A DNA stretch of 64,000 nucleotides from WHTX01 sp038255145 (lineage in GTDB: Bacteria; Actinomycetota; Acidimicrobiia; Acidimicrobiales; CAIXPF01), in the NCBI GenBank assembly GCA_038255145.1, contig JBBSLP010000015.1, forward strand, positions 25,484 to 89,483, read 5' to 3'. The notes beneath the pieces were generated by a model. That model did no database searches, had not been told where the DNA came from, and saw only the letters and a program-made list of their open reading frames with translations. Both the position numbers and the translations under genes were made by a program. This document shows positions 8,323 to 17,656 of the stretch, in pieces; positions within the stretch are counted from its first letter, which is position 1; each line of letters opens with the position of its first letter.

Positions 8323-8628
8323 ATGGCTGACGTGGCGTTTGCGCCGCTCAGGGCGCTGGTCGAAGCGCACAAGGAAGAGATCCGGTCCACGGTGGCTCGA
8401 CATCGTGGCCGGTCGGTCGCCGTCTTCGGATCGGTGGCCCGTGGCGAGGAGACTCCGGCCAGTGACATCGACCTGTTGGTCGAGTTCGAGTCCGGCAGTT
8501 CGTTGTTCGACCTGGTCCGCGTGCAGGACGACTTGGCCGAGTTGCTGGGACGCAAGGTCGACGTGATGTCGCTGGGCGCCCTCCTGCCTCGCGACGACGA
8601 CATCCGAAGCGACGCGATCTGGCTGTGA
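8323..8628 (+). CDS. Minimal nucleotidyltransferase (MNT/MntA-like), without a HEPN partner
   Basis: The chosen ATG at 8323 lies 7 bases after TAGGAT (8310-8315), the leaderless arrangement seen repeatedly here; an ATG at 8314 is the alternative. The 101-residue protein carries the nucleotidyltransferase signature FGSVARGEETPASDIDLLVEF in segments GSVARGE and SDIDLLVEF, the metal-binding Asp pair. MntA proteins normally act as antitoxins by modifying a HEPN RNase encoded next to them. Here the next gene is an unrelated chelatase on the other strand, starting 19 bases after the stop, so the partner is missing or encoded elsewhere. Confidence in the domain is high, in the biological role low. 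Confidence 0.8.
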   Translation: MADVAFAPLRALVEAHKEEIRSTVARHRGRSVAVFGSVARGEETPASDIDLLVEFESGSSLFDLVRVQDDLAELLGRKVDVMSLGALLPRDDDIRSDAIWL

Positions 8629-8646
8629 GCCGCAGCCGCCTCTGAC

Positions 8647-10677
8647 CTAGCGGGGGGTGGTGAGGCGGGTCCTGATGGTGCGTTCGAGGTGGCCGTCGGT
8701 GAGGTGGTCGAGGTCGACGAGGTCGGCGCCGAGGATGGTGGCCAGTTCGACGGCCAGGCCGAGGCGAGGACTGCGTTCGGCGTCGACCACGACACAGGGG
8801 ATGCCAGCCTGGGCCACCCGCTCGGCCGAGGCTTGCGACTGGGCCAGGGGGTCGACGCCACCGGAGGTGGCCCTACCGTCGGTGATCAGCACGATCAGGG
8901 GCTCCAGGCCCTGGTCACCGCTGCCGCCCTGGGCCAGCTTCAACGCTGCGTCCAGGCCTGCGGCCAGGGGGGTCGGACCGCCCACGGGCAGGTCGGCCAG
9001 TCGGGAACGGGCGATCTCCACCGAGGCGGTGGGGCGCAGGACGACTTCGGCGTTCTCGCCTCGGAACGCCACCAGGGCCACCCGGTCCCGGCGTTGGTAG
9101 GCGTCGGTCAACAGGGCGAGCACCGCCCCCTTGGCCAGGGCGATGCGGCGCTCGGCTCCCATGGACCCTGAGGTGTCCACGGCCAGGATGACCAGGTTGC
9201 CCACCTTGCGCTCGCGCACGGCAGATCGCAGGTCGGCCCGGTCTACCGCCGCTGCGGTGGGATCGGCGGCCCGGCGGCCAGCAGCGGCCAGAGCCGTGGG
9301 CAGGGCGGCCACCGGGGCACCGTCGGTGAAGGGCTTGTCACGCACGAAGCGGCCGGCGTCGCCCTGGGCCACCGACCGGCGGCCGGCGGGGGCTGTGGTG
9401 GTCCGCAGGCGCTGGCCACCCAGCGCCGGGGCCCGTACCTCAGCCACGGGGGCGACGATCCGGCCGGGATCACCGGGCGAACTCTCGGGGGGCTGGTCAG
9501 CCGGTTGACCGTCAGCCGGTTGACCGTCGTCGCGTCGATTCGACGTCGATTCGCCGTCGGGGGGTGCCTGGGGAGAGCTGCCGTCGGAGCCTGGAGCTTC
9601 GGAGCGATCGACTTCGGCGCGCTCGTCGGCTCCGTCCGCGGGGGGTGGCGGGACGTCGCGGTCGGGCCGGGATGCTGCGGCCTGGTCGAAGGCATCGTCG
9701 AGCACTTCGGGGGGCAGGCCGGGGTCGTCGAAGGGGGAGCGGCGGCGACGGTGGCCGAGCACCAGGGGGGCCACGACGCGCAGGTCGTCCTCCGTGGCCA
9801 CCGAGCGACCCTCCCAGCCGGCGTGGGCGGCGGCGGCTCGACAGAGCATGAGGTCGGCCCGCAGTCCCTCGGCCCCCACGGCAACGGCCACGGCGCTGGC
9901 CAGGGCGATCAGTTCGTCGGGCACCTCGGCGGGCACCAGCTCGGCCAACCGTCGGCGTAGGTCGGCGTCCTGGTCGGCGACATCAGCCACGGGCTCGAGG
10001 CCCCGCTCGGCGGCCAGCTGGCGGCGCACCACCTCGGCCCGCACCGCAGGGTCGTCCGAGGACACGACGTCGACGGCGAGGCCGAAGCGGTCCAAGAGCT
10101 GGGGTCGCAGCTCCCCCTCCTCGGGGTTCATGGATCCCACCAGCACGAAGCGTGCCGGGTGGCTGTGGGACACCCCGTCGCGCTCGATGCGGTTCACGCC
10201 GGACACGGCCACGTCGAGCAGGGCGTCGACGAGGTGGTCGGCCAGCAGGTTGATCTCGTCGACGTAGAGCACGCCGCCGTCGGCCGCGGCCAGCAGCCCC
10301 GTCCGCACCCGGGGCGAGCCCGTGGTCAGCAGCTCGGCTACATCGACCGAACCCAGCAGGCGGTCCTCGGTCGCCCCCAGGGGCAGCTCGACGAAGGGTC
10401 CGTCGCCGGGCAGCAGGGCGGCCAGGCCCCGGGCCAGGGTCGTCTTGGCCGACCCCTTCTCCCCCCGCAACAGCACCCCGGCCAACCGGGGCTGGGCCGC
10501 GGCCAGCAGCAGGGCCAGCTTGACCTCGTCCTGACCGACCACGGCGGAGAACGGCAGGCGCACGGCGCCGCTGGAAGGCACCGGGGACGCGGTGGTCTGC
10601 TCGGCGTGGGCCCGACCGGCCAGGGGCCCTCGGGCCGGGCCCGACCCGCCGACGGGCGGTGGCGTGGCGTCGCTCAC
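8647..10677 (-). CDS. ChlI/ChlD-type AAA+ / VWA chelatase subunit of the cobaltochelatase
   Basis: The GTG at 10677 overlaps the cobN stop (GTGA); the much longer ORF upstream is the shadow of cobN. The 676-residue protein fuses an AAA+ ATPase (Walker A GEKGSAKTT at 72-80, VDEINLL as Walker B region, SMNPEEGELRPQLLDRF as sensor segment) to a C-terminal von Willebrand A domain (MIDAS DTSGSMG near residue 500, GGPTPLAAGLDAAL, ITDGRATSGG). A Pro/Asp/Gln-rich linker (about 340-450) joins them. It is the BchI-BchD fusion used with CobN in actinobacteria in place of CobS/CobT to insert Co2+ into hydrogenobyrinate a,c-diamide. The linker DNA contains the 17-bp repeat at 9537. Confidence 0.9.
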   Translation of the reverse strand: MSDATPPPVGGSGPARGPLAGRAHAEQTTASPVPSSGAVRLPFSAVVGQDEVKLALLLAAAQPRLAGVLLRGEKGSAKTTLARGLAALLPGDGPFVELPLGATEDRLLGSVDVAELLTTGSPRVRTGLLAAADGGVLYVDEINLLADHLVDALLDVAVSGVNRIERDGVSHSHPARFVLVGSMNPEEGELRPQLLDRFGLAVDVVSSDDPAVRAEVVRRQLAAERGLEPVADVADQDADLRRRLAELVPAEVPDELIALASAVAVAVGAEGLRADLMLCRAAAAHAGWEGRSVATEDDLRVVAPLVLGHRRRRSPFDDPGLPPEVLDDAFDQAAASRPDRDVPPPPADGADERAEVDRSEAPGSDGSSPQAPPDGESTSNRRDDGQPADGQPADQPPESSPGDPGRIVAPVAEVRAPALGGQRLRTTTAPAGRRSVAQGDAGRFVRDKPFTDGAPVAALPTALAAAGRRAADPTAAAVDRADLRSAVRERKVGNLVILAVDTSGSMGAERRIALAKGAVLALLTDAYQRRDRVALVAFRGENAEVVLRPTASVEIARSRLADLPVGGPTPLAAGLDAALKLAQGGSGDQGLEPLIVLITDGRATSGGVDPLAQSQASAERVAQAGIPCVVVDAERSPRLGLAVELATILGADLVDLDHLTDGHLERTIRTRLTTPR
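9537..9553 (+). repeat. 17-bp repeat copy 1, GATTCGACGTCGATTCG (inside chelatase linker)
   Basis: The same 17-mer occurs at 36519-36535 (plus) and, reverse-complemented, at 32585-32601. A related palindrome is at 16066-16083. The core TCGACGTCGA is palindromic. This copy is inside the coding sequence for the disordered linker of the chelatase subunit. Function unknown. Confidence 0.6.
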
Positions 10678-13600
10678 CGGCGCTCCTCCCAGCCCTCGGC
10701 TTCGAGGATGGCATCGCGCAGGGTGGTCAGGGCCTCGGCGCTGGCCGCCCACATGCCCCGTTCGTTGGCCTCCAGCAGCTTCTCGGCGATGGAGCGCAGG
10801 GCCCAGGGGTTGGACCGCTCGAAGAACTTGCGCACGGCGGGGTCGGCCACGTAGCTGGCTGTCACCCGCTCGTACATCCAGTCCTCGACGACGTGGGCGG
10901 TGGCGTCGTAGCCGAACAGGTAGTCGACGGTGGCCGACATCTCGAAGGCCCCCTTGTAGCCGTGGCGCTGCATGGCCTCGATCCAGCGGGGGTTGACGAC
11001 CCGGGTGCGCACCACCCGGGCCGCCTCTTCGGCCAGCGAACGCACCTGGGGGCGGGCGGGGTCGGCCGAATCGCCGAACCACGCCTTGGGATCGCGCCCC
11101 GTCAGCGAGCGGATGGTGGCCACCATGCCGCCGTGCTCCTGCAGGTAGTCGTCGGAGTCGAAGATGTCGTGCTCGCGGTTGTCCTGGTTCTTCACGGCCA
11201 CGTCGATGGCGGCGAAGCGCCGGCGCATGGCGTCCTCGTCGGCCACCCCGTAGGCCGCCCGTCCGAAGGAGAAGCCCGACCAGGCGATGTACACCGCGGC
11301 CAGGTCGTCGTCCGAGCGCCAGTTGCGCTGCTCCAGCAGCTGCAGCAGGCCCACCCCGTAGGTGCCGGGCCCGGGGCCGAAGATGCGGGGGTCGGTCGAG
11401 CCCGAAGCGGCCACGAAGTTCGATTCGGGGGCCTCGTCCAGGGCCGCCACCAGCTCGACGGCCTCGTCGACCAGGTTGACCAGGTTGGGGAAGGCGTCGC
11501 GGAAGAAGCCCGAGATGCGCAGGGTGACGTCGATGCGGGGCCGGCCCAGCTCGGCCGGGGGGATGACCTCGAGGCCCACCACCCGGCGGGACTCGGGCGC
11601 CCACACCGGGCGCACCCCCAAGAGCGCCAGGGCCTCGGCCACGTCGTCGCCCTGCGTGCGCATGACGGCCGTGCCCCACAGCACCAGGCCCACGGTGCGG
11701 GGGTAGTCGCCCTCCTCCTCGAGGTGGCGGGCCAGGAGGGCGTCGGCCAGCCGGCAGCCCACCTCCCAGCTCAGCTCGGAGGGCAGCGACTTGGGGTCGA
11801 CGGAGTAGAAGTTCCGCCCCGTGGGCAGGACGTGGGCCCCGCCCCGGGTCAGGCTGCCGCTGGGCCCGGCGGGCACGTGGCGCCCCTCCAGCCCGGCCAG
11901 CAGGTTGGTGAGCTCGTCGGTGGAGCGGCCGAGCATGGGCACCAGCCACTGGCACGCCCAGCGCACGGTGGGCAGATCATCCTCCGCTGCGTGCCAGCCC
12001 CGAGCGGCGGCGGCCACCAGCAGCTGGCGGGCCCCGGCCTCGATGGCGTCCAGCGCCAGCGGGTCCTGCAGGTCGAGGCCGTCACGATCGGCCACGGTCT
12101 GTCGCAGCGAGGGCACCCGGCTCCCCTGGGCCAGGCGGGTGATGGCCAGGACCAGGTCGACCAGGGCCTCGCCCTCGGGGGGCTGGCCCAGGGTGTGCAG
12201 GCCGCCACGGATCTGGGCGTCCTTGAGGCTGCACAGGTAGCCGTCCACGTGCAGCAGCACGTCGTCGAAGCTGTCCTCGTCGGGGGACTCGTCGAGACCC
12301 AGGTCGCGGTCGATGGCCGCCTCCTGGAGCAGGGCCCATATGCGGTCGCGCAGGGCGGGCAGCTTGGTGGGGTCGAGCGACTGGAGCTGGGCGTACTCGT
12401 CGAACAGCTGCTCGAGGCGGGCCATCTCGTCGTAGGTGTCGGCCCTGGTCATGGGGGGCAGCAGGTGGTCGATGACCACGGCGTGGGTGCGGCGCTTGGC
12501 CTGGCTGCCCTCGCCGGGGTCGTTGACCACGAAGGGGTAGAAGAAGGGCACGTCGCCCAGCGCGGCGTCGGGCCAGCAGCCCGCCGACAGGGCCAGGGCC
12601 TTGCCCGGCAGCCACTCCAGGGTGCCGTGCTTGCCCAGGTGGACGATGGCGTCGGCCCCCCACACCTCGTCCAGCCAGCGGTAGAAGGCCACGTAGTGGT
12701 GGGCCGGAGCCAGGTTGGGGGAGTGGTAGACGGCCACGGGGTCGTCTCCGTAGCCCCGGGGCGGCTGGATGGCAACGACCACGTTGCCCAGGTCGAGGCC
12801 GCTGAACACGAGCTGGCCGTCGACGATGCGCTGCTGTCCCGGGGCCGGCCCCCAGGCCCCTTCCAGCTCGCCCCGGGCATCGTCGGGCAGGGTGGCGAAC
12901 CACGAGCTGTACCTATGTCCGTCCATATGTCCGACGGCCGCCGCCAGCTGCTCGGGGGACAGGGTCTCGGACTCGTAGGTCAGCCCGTCGGCCAGGGCGG
13001 CCATGAGGGTGTCGCCGTCGGCGGGACGGTCGCTGAGCTGGTAGCCGGCCCGGGCCAGGGCATCGAGGATGAGGATGGCCGAGGCCGGGGTGTCCAGGCC
13101 CACGGCGTTGCCCAGACGGCTGCGCTTGGTGGGGTAGGCGCTGAGGATGATGGCCACCTTGCGCTGGGCGGCGGGGGTGTGGCGCAGGCGGGCGTAACGG
13201 GCGGCCAGGCCGGCGACCCGGGCCACCCGGTCGGGGACGGTGCGGTAGGCCCGGACGGAGACGCCGAGCTCGTCGCCGTCGTCCACCACCTCGTTGAAGG
13301 CGAACACGGGGGCCACCACGCGGCCGTCGAGCTCGGGGATGGCCACCCCGGCGGTGGCGTCGTAGGGGCCGAGCCCGGCGTCCGACGCCTGCCACTGCTC
13401 GCGGGACCAACCCGAGGACGGGGCCTGGAGGATGGGCACGTCCAGGGAGGCCAGGGCCGACGCGTCCCAGGTCTCGGCCTCGAGACCGCCGTCGGCGCCG
13501 ATGACCCCGGCCCCCGCCGACGCCCCACCGGCAGCCAGCACCGTGGTGACGAGCACGTCGATGTCGGCGTTGCCCAACAGGTCGACCACGGGCTGTCCGG

Positions 13601-14207
13601 CCTGGTCACGGACCGAGTAGCACCACACGGCCATGGCGTCGACGCCGGCCGCTTCCAGCCCGTCGCACAGGTCGGTGACGAACTGGGTGTTGCCCGCCAC
13701 CAGGTGGGCCCGGTAGAAGACCACGCCCACCAGCGGCTTGGCCGGGTCCCGCTGGATGGGGGCCCGCCACACCCCGTGGGAGGGGATCTCCTTGGGGGCG
13801 TCGAAGCCGAAGCCCTCGAGCAGCACGGTGTCGGCCACGAAGCGCAGCAGGTGCTCGAAGTTCTCGGGCCCGCCGTTGACCAGGTAGCCGAAGCCCTCGG
13901 TCACGATGGCGCTGGGCACGGTGGACAGGGCGGTGAGGTTGGCGTCGGGCACCCCCTCGCCGCTCCAGGCGATGAAGGGGATGCTCCGTTCGAGGCAGCG
14001 GCGTCGAAGGTCGTCGAAGCCGTCCTCCCAGCCGGTGCGACCCCGCAGCAGGCGCACGAGCACGCAGCGGGCGCCGTCGAGGTCGAGGGGCTCGTCGAAG
14101 GTCCACGGCTGGGCGGCCCGGACCCGGTCGAAGCCCTCGGGCAGGGACTCGACGGCCGTGCGCAGGGCGAGGATCTCGGTGTCGACGTTGGTGATGTACC
14201 AGATCAC
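10674..14207 (-). CDS. cobN: Cobaltochelatase large subunit CobN
   Basis: The 1177-residue product matches the full-length CobN/BchH family. Recognisable segments include FIAWSGEG, VGVVFYRAHLVAGNTQFV, VHLGKHGTLEWLPGKALAL, the TRADTYDEMARLEQL stretch, and the C-terminal VNPRWIEAMQRHGYKGAFEM with YERVTASYVAD. CobN is the porphyrinoid-binding subunit that inserts cobalt in the aerobic pathway, in the cytoplasm, with ATP hydrolysis by its partner. Its start overlaps the cobQ stop by 4 bases and its stop overlaps the chelatase start, so cobQ-cobN-chelatase form one operon behind a cobalamin riboswitch. No frameshift or truncation is visible. Confidence 0.95.
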   Translation of the reverse strand: MIWYITNVDTEILALRTAVESLPEGFDRVRAAQPWTFDEPLDLDGARCVLVRLLRGRTGWEDGFDDLRRRCLERSIPFIAWSGEGVPDANLTALSTVPSAIVTEGFGYLVNGGPENFEHLLRFVADTVLLEGFGFDAPKEIPSHGVWRAPIQRDPAKPLVGVVFYRAHLVAGNTQFVTDLCDGLEAAGVDAMAVWCYSVRDQAGQPVVDLLGNADIDVLVTTVLAAGGASAGAGVIGADGGLEAETWDASALASLDVPILQAPSSGWSREQWQASDAGLGPYDATAGVAIPELDGRVVAPVFAFNEVVDDGDELGVSVRAYRTVPDRVARVAGLAARYARLRHTPAAQRKVAIILSAYPTKRSRLGNAVGLDTPASAILILDALARAGYQLSDRPADGDTLMAALADGLTYESETLSPEQLAAAVGHMDGHRYSSWFATLPDDARGELEGAWGPAPGQQRIVDGQLVFSGLDLGNVVVAIQPPRGYGDDPVAVYHSPNLAPAHHYVAFYRWLDEVWGADAIVHLGKHGTLEWLPGKALALSAGCWPDAALGDVPFFYPFVVNDPGEGSQAKRRTHAVVIDHLLPPMTRADTYDEMARLEQLFDEYAQLQSLDPTKLPALRDRIWALLQEAAIDRDLGLDESPDEDSFDDVLLHVDGYLCSLKDAQIRGGLHTLGQPPEGEALVDLVLAITRLAQGSRVPSLRQTVADRDGLDLQDPLALDAIEAGARQLLVAAAARGWHAAEDDLPTVRWACQWLVPMLGRSTDELTNLLAGLEGRHVPAGPSGSLTRGGAHVLPTGRNFYSVDPKSLPSELSWEVGCRLADALLARHLEEEGDYPRTVGLVLWGTAVMRTQGDDVAEALALLGVRPVWAPESRRVVGLEVIPPAELGRPRIDVTLRISGFFRDAFPNLVNLVDEAVELVAALDEAPESNFVAASGSTDPRIFGPGPGTYGVGLLQLLEQRNWRSDDDLAAVYIAWSGFSFGRAAYGVADEDAMRRRFAAIDVAVKNQDNREHDIFDSDDYLQEHGGMVATIRSLTGRDPKAWFGDSADPARPQVRSLAEEAARVVRTRVVNPRWIEAMQRHGYKGAFEMSATVDYLFGYDATAHVVEDWMYERVTASYVADPAVRKFFERSNPWALRSIAEKLLEANERGMWAASAEALTTLRDAILEAEGWEERR

Positions 14208-15772
14208 AGCTGTGCGTCCATGGTGGGGCGTCCTTGCTGGGGGGTCGGCCCGGGGGGCAGGGCGGCCGAGGCGATGAGGGCGAAGATGGCGTCGAGGTCG
14301 AGGTGGACCTCGAGGGCGTCGGCCAAGCGGTCGATGCGGGCCTCGCGCCGGGCGGCGAAGCCGGTGGCGCCGGGGGAGAAGCGCTTCGTCCCCTGCTGGG
14401 CCACCCTGGTCAGGAAGGCGGCCCGGAAGGCATCGTTCTCGAACAGGCCGTGCACCGTGGTGCCGTGGACGTTGGCGATGCTGATGCCCTCGGGGTCGTT
14501 GTCAGCGTCGCTGTCGGCGTGGTCGCCGTCGAGGGCGAGGAAGGTGTCGCCGCCCTCGACCCGGACCCGGCCGTGGTGGATCTGGTAGCCCGCGACCGGG
14601 TGGCCCAGGGCGGTGCCGCTGACCCGGCGGGTGACCTTGTCGGCGCCGAAGTGGGTGCTCACGGGCAGCAGGGCCAGACCGTCGACCGAGCCGGCGCCCG
14701 ATTCGACCTCGTCGTCGATGCTGCGGCCCAGCATCTGATAGCCGCCGCAGATGCCGATGACGGTGGTGCCGGCGACGGCGGCGGTGCGGATGGCCCGCTC
14801 CAGGCCCCGGTCCCGCAGCCAGGCCAGGTCGGCCACCGTGGCCTTGGTGCCGGGCAGCACGATCAGGTCGGGGCGGCCCAGGCCGGCGGCATCGGCCACG
14901 AAGCGGACGCCGACGCCGGGCTCGTGGACCAGGGGATCGAGGTCGGTGAAGTTGGAGATGCGGGGGAAGGAGATGACGGCCACGTCGAGCAGGTCGCCGG
15001 TGTTGTCGCTCGATCGGCGGGCCGCGGGCGGCGGGGTGCGCAGGGCCAGGGAGTCCTCGGCGTCGAGCTCGACCCCGTCCAGCCAGGGCAGCACCCCCAG
15101 GGTGGGCACGCCGCTGCGTGCTTCGAGCTGGGCGCAGCCGTCGAGCAGCAGGGCGGGGTCGCCCCGCAGCTTGTTGATGACGAAGCCCCTGACCAGGGCC
15201 CGGTAGTGGTCGGGCAGCAGGGCCACGGTGCCGTACAGGGCGGCGAAGACGCCGCCCAGGTCGATGTCGCCGACGACGATGGCGGGGAGCGCGGCTTCGT
15301 GGGCGATGCGCAGGTTGACGATGTCGTGGGCCAGCAGGTTGATCTCGGTGGGGCTGCCGGCGCCCTCGCAGATGACCACGTCGAAGCGTCTGCGCAGGTC
15401 GGCGAGGGCGTCGAGGACCAGGCCCAGGAGCTGGGGCTTGTGCTGGTGGTACTCGACCGCGCTCATGACGCCGACGGGGCGGCCGAGGACGACGACCTGG
15501 CTGGTGCGCTCGGCCGTGGGCTTGAGGAGGATGGGGTTCATGGCCACCTCGGCGTCGATGCCCGCCGCAGTGGCCTGGAGACCCTGGGCCCGGCCGATCT
15601 CGTGGCCCGAGGGGGTGACGACCGAGTTCAGGGCCATGTTCTGGGCCTTGAAGGGGGCGACCTTGACGCCGCGGCGGGCCAGCACCCGGCACAGACCGGC
15701 CACCAGCGTGGTCTTGCCCGAGTTCGAGGTGGTGCCGCACACCATCAGGCCGCCCCGCAGGTCGGTGCGCAT
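14204..15772 (-). CDS. cobQ: Cobyric acid synthase CobQ (CbiP)
   Basis: The 522-residue protein has the N-terminal ATPase domain with the P-loop GTTSNSGKTT (13-22) and FKAQNMALNSVVT, then a class I glutamine amidotransferase domain. The latter has the nucleophile Cys in GICGGYQMLG (about residue 340) and the His region NVHGTTVHGLFEND. It amidates four side chains of adenosylcobyrinate a,c-diamide to make adenosylcobyrate. A GGGAGA ribosome-binding site precedes the ATG. It is the first gene after the minus-strand cobalamin riboswitch and is followed by cobN with a 4-base overlap. Confidence 0.95.
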   Translation of the reverse strand: MRTDLRGGLMVCGTTSNSGKTTLVAGLCRVLARRGVKVAPFKAQNMALNSVVTPSGHEIGRAQGLQATAAGIDAEVAMNPILLKPTAERTSQVVVLGRPVGVMSAVEYHQHKPQLLGLVLDALADLRRRFDVVICEGAGSPTEINLLAHDIVNLRIAHEAALPAIVVGDIDLGGVFAALYGTVALLPDHYRALVRGFVINKLRGDPALLLDGCAQLEARSGVPTLGVLPWLDGVELDAEDSLALRTPPPAARRSSDNTGDLLDVAVISFPRISNFTDLDPLVHEPGVGVRFVADAAGLGRPDLIVLPGTKATVADLAWLRDRGLERAIRTAAVAGTTVIGICGGYQMLGRSIDDEVESGAGSVDGLALLPVSTHFGADKVTRRVSGTALGHPVAGYQIHHGRVRVEGGDTFLALDGDHADSDADNDPEGISIANVHGTTVHGLFENDAFRAAFLTRVAQQGTKRFSPGATGFAARREARIDRLADALEVHLDLDAIFALIASAALPPGPTPQQGRPTMDAQL

Positions 15773-15804
15773 GGGTTTGACGTCTCCCGCGTCGGTGCTG
15801 CTCG

Positions 15805-15981
15805 GTTCGGCGGCGCAGGTGTCCTGGCTCCCGGATCGACGCTCGCCTCCAGCCTTCCAGCCCCGAGAGCCGTGGCGGTGACCAACGCAGCCTCGTCGTG
15901 CCTGCGGTGGTGGAGGGTCGCTCCCCGGTGACAGTTGCGGGACAGCCCCGGATTCGCACCGGTGTTCCCTGCGTTGCTGGT
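15805..15981 (-). ncRNA. Cobalamin riboswitch upstream of cobQ-cobN
   Basis: Read on the minus strand, the elements are GGTGCGAATCCGGGGC, then CCCGCAACTGTCACCGGGG, and finally the B12 box GAGCCAGGACACCTGCGCC at about 15830-15812, 40-60 bases before the cobQ ATG. A TAGCGT element at 15992-15987 fits a -10 box. The sequence is close to the third riboswitch at 21566 in its 5' half. Confidence 0.9.
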
Positions 15982-16065
15982 GGCCGACGCTACCAGAGGC
16001 CCTACCGGTGGCCCGGGGCGGCCCGGTCGGCGGTCCGGCGTGTCGGCACCGGCGGCCCGTTCAGC

Positions 16066-16093
16066 CGAATCGACGGCGATTCGCCGCTACGGT
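16066..16093 (+). promoter_or_regulatory. cobK promoter with an 18-bp palindrome
   Basis: CGAATCGACGGCGATTCG (16066-16083) has perfect 7-base arms around ACGG and closely resembles the 17-bp repeat found elsewhere in the window. It lies 4 bases upstream of TACGGT (16088-16093), a TANNNT -10 element 8 bases before the cobK ATG. A protein bound to the palindrome would sit over the promoter. Confidence 0.6.
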
Positions 16094-16101
16094 CGGCGGG
16101 C

Positions 16102-16896
16102 ATGGCCCCTCCCGCCCGGCTGCTGGTGCTGGGGGGGACGACCGAGGCCGCTGACCTGGTGCGGCGGCTGCACGCCCCGGGCGGGCTGGCCGGCGTGGGG
16201 CAGGTCGAGGTCACGACCTCGTTGGCCGGGCGCACGGCCCGACCGGCGCCGTTGCCCGGCGGCCGGCGGGTGGGCGGCTTCGGCGGGCCCGAAGGGCTGG
16301 CCCGCTACCTGGCCGACGAGGGGATCGACGTGCTGGTCGACGCCACCCACCCCTTCGCCGCCCACATGCCGTGGCACGCCGCCGAAGCGGCTGCCGCCAC
16401 CGGGGTGCGCCGCCTGCGACTGCTGCGCCCGGGCTGGTCATCTCAGCCCGGCGACCGTTGGCACGTGGTGGCCGACCTCGACGCCGCCGGCGCCGAGCTG
16501 GCCCGGCAGGGTCGGCACCGGGTGTTCCTCACCACCGGCCGCCAGGAGCTGGCGCCCTTCGCCGCCCTGGCCGACGCCGGCACCTGGTTCCTCATCCGCA
16601 CCATCGACCCGCCCGACCCCCAGCCCCTGGTCGGCGCGGTCGTCGTGCTGTCCCGGGGGCCCTTCGACGTGGCCGCCGAGCGCGACCTGCTGCTCGAGTA
16701 CGACATCGACGCCCTGGTCACCAAGGACAGCGGTGGCGACGCCACCTCGGCCAAGCTCGACGCCGCCCGAGCACTGGGCCTGGACGTCGTCGTCGTGGCC
16801 CGCCCGCCCACACCCTCCGGCCCCGTGGTCCCCGACGTCGACGGCGCGCTGGCCTGGCTGGTCAGTCAGCTGGGGCCGGCACCCGGCGGGGGGTGA
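16102..16896 (+). CDS. cobK: Precorrin-6A reductase CobK
   Basis: The 264-residue product starts with LLVLGGTTEAADLVRRL, the CobK nucleotide-binding motif. It also shows DVLVDATHPFAAHMPWHA and the C-terminal LVTKDSGGDATSAKLDAA, all typical of CobK/CbiJ. It reduces precorrin-6A with NADPH. The ATG at 16102 is preceded at 8 bases by TACGGT, so the message is probably leaderless; the longer ORF from 15898 runs into the riboswitch region and is rejected. It is convergent with cobJ and their 3' ends overlap by 35 bases. It is separated from the rest of the pathway genes by having its own promoter. Confidence 0.93.
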   Translation: MAPPARLLVLGGTTEAADLVRRLHAPGGLAGVGQVEVTTSLAGRTARPAPLPGGRRVGGFGGPEGLARYLADEGIDVLVDATHPFAAHMPWHAAEAAAATGVRRLRLLRPGWSSQPGDRWHVVADLDAAGAELARQGRHRVFLTTGRQELAPFAALADAGTWFLIRTIDPPDPQPLVGAVVVLSRGPFDVAAERDLLLEYDIDALVTKDSGGDATSAKLDAARALGLDVVVVARPPTPSGPVVPDVDGALAWLVSQLGPAPGGG

Positions 16897-17656
16897 AGAC
16901 CCACTCGTGGCCGCTGGCATCGTGGAAGCGCCGGGTGGCGGAGGATCCCACCAGCAGGATGGTGCGCATGTCGGCTCGGGCCGGGTCGAGCTCGCCCAGG
17001 GCCACGGTGGCCACGGCCTGGGCCTCACCGCCCACGTCACGGGCCAGCACCACCGGGGTTTCCGGCGAACGGTGGCGGCCGATGATCTCCAGGGCCCGGC
17101 CCAGCTGCCAGGGCCGATGGCGGGAGATGGGGTTGTACAACGCCAGCACGAAGTCGGCCCCCGCCGCGGCGTCCAACCGGCGCTCTACGAGCTCCCAGGG
17201 CTTGAGCACATCGGACAACGAGATCACGCAGAAGTCATGGCCCAGCGGTGCCCCCACCAGGGCCGCGGCCGCAGTGGCCGCGGTGACGCCGGGCAGGATG
17301 GCCAGCTCGACACCGGCCCATCGACCGGCGACCGAACCTGCCTCCAGCTCCTCGAGCACGGCGGCGGCCATGGCGAACACGCCGGGATCACCGGAGGAGA
17401 CCACCACCACGTCACCGCCGGCCTCGGCCAGGTCGAGGGCGTGGCGGGACCGGTCGGCCTCGACCCGGTTGTCCGAGGCGTGGCGGCGCTGGCCCCGTCG
17501 CTCGGGCACCCGGGCCACGTAGGTGGCGTAGCCGACGATGTCCGTGGCCCGGGCCAGCCGTTCGGCCACCTCGGGCGTCGTCGTGGCCGGACCGCCGGGA
17601 CCGAGGCCGACCACGGCCAGCCGGCCGCCTCGGCCCCGCAGCACCGCCGGGCTCAA
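16862..17656 (-). CDS. cobJ: Precorrin-3B C17-methyltransferase CobJ
   Basis: The 264-residue SAM-dependent tetrapyrrole methylase has the family motifs VVGLGPGGP near the N-terminus, VVSSGDPGVFAMAAAVLE, LPGVTAATAAAALVGAPLGHDF and LALYNPISRHRPWQL, which identify CobJ/CbiH. It methylates C17 and contracts the ring. Its ATG overlaps the cobI stop (17653) by 4 bases, making it the last gene of the cobG-cobH-cobI-cobJ run. The 3' end overlaps convergent cobK. Confidence 0.93.
   Translation of the reverse strand: MSPAVLRGRGGRLAVVGLGPGGPATTTPEVAERLARATDIVGYATYVARVPERRGQRRHASDNRVEADRSRHALDLAEAGGDVVVVSSGDPGVFAMAAAVLEELEAGSVAGRWAGVELAILPGVTAATAAAALVGAPLGHDFCVISLSDVLKPWELVERRLDAAAGADFVLALYNPISRHRPWQLGRALEIIGRHRSPETPVVLARDVGGEAQAVATVALGELDPARADMRTILLVGSSATRRFHDASGHEWVFTPRRVPAPAD

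Noticed and set aside
8647..11955. 1102-residue reading of the chelatase ORF
   Set aside because: The first 426 codons are cobN in the wrong frame; GTG 10677 with the GTGA overlap is the real start.
12905..12935. Locally AT-richer patch inside cobN as an inserted element
   Set aside because: The frame is uninterrupted and the residues (GHMDGHRYSSW) fit the protein; only codon choice is unusual.
10659..14588. Very long plus-strand ORF (over 1300 codons) opposite cobN and cobQ
   Set aside because: It mirrors the codons of the real genes; its translation is Gly/His/Val/Gln-rich with no motif, the usual antisense artefact at high GC.
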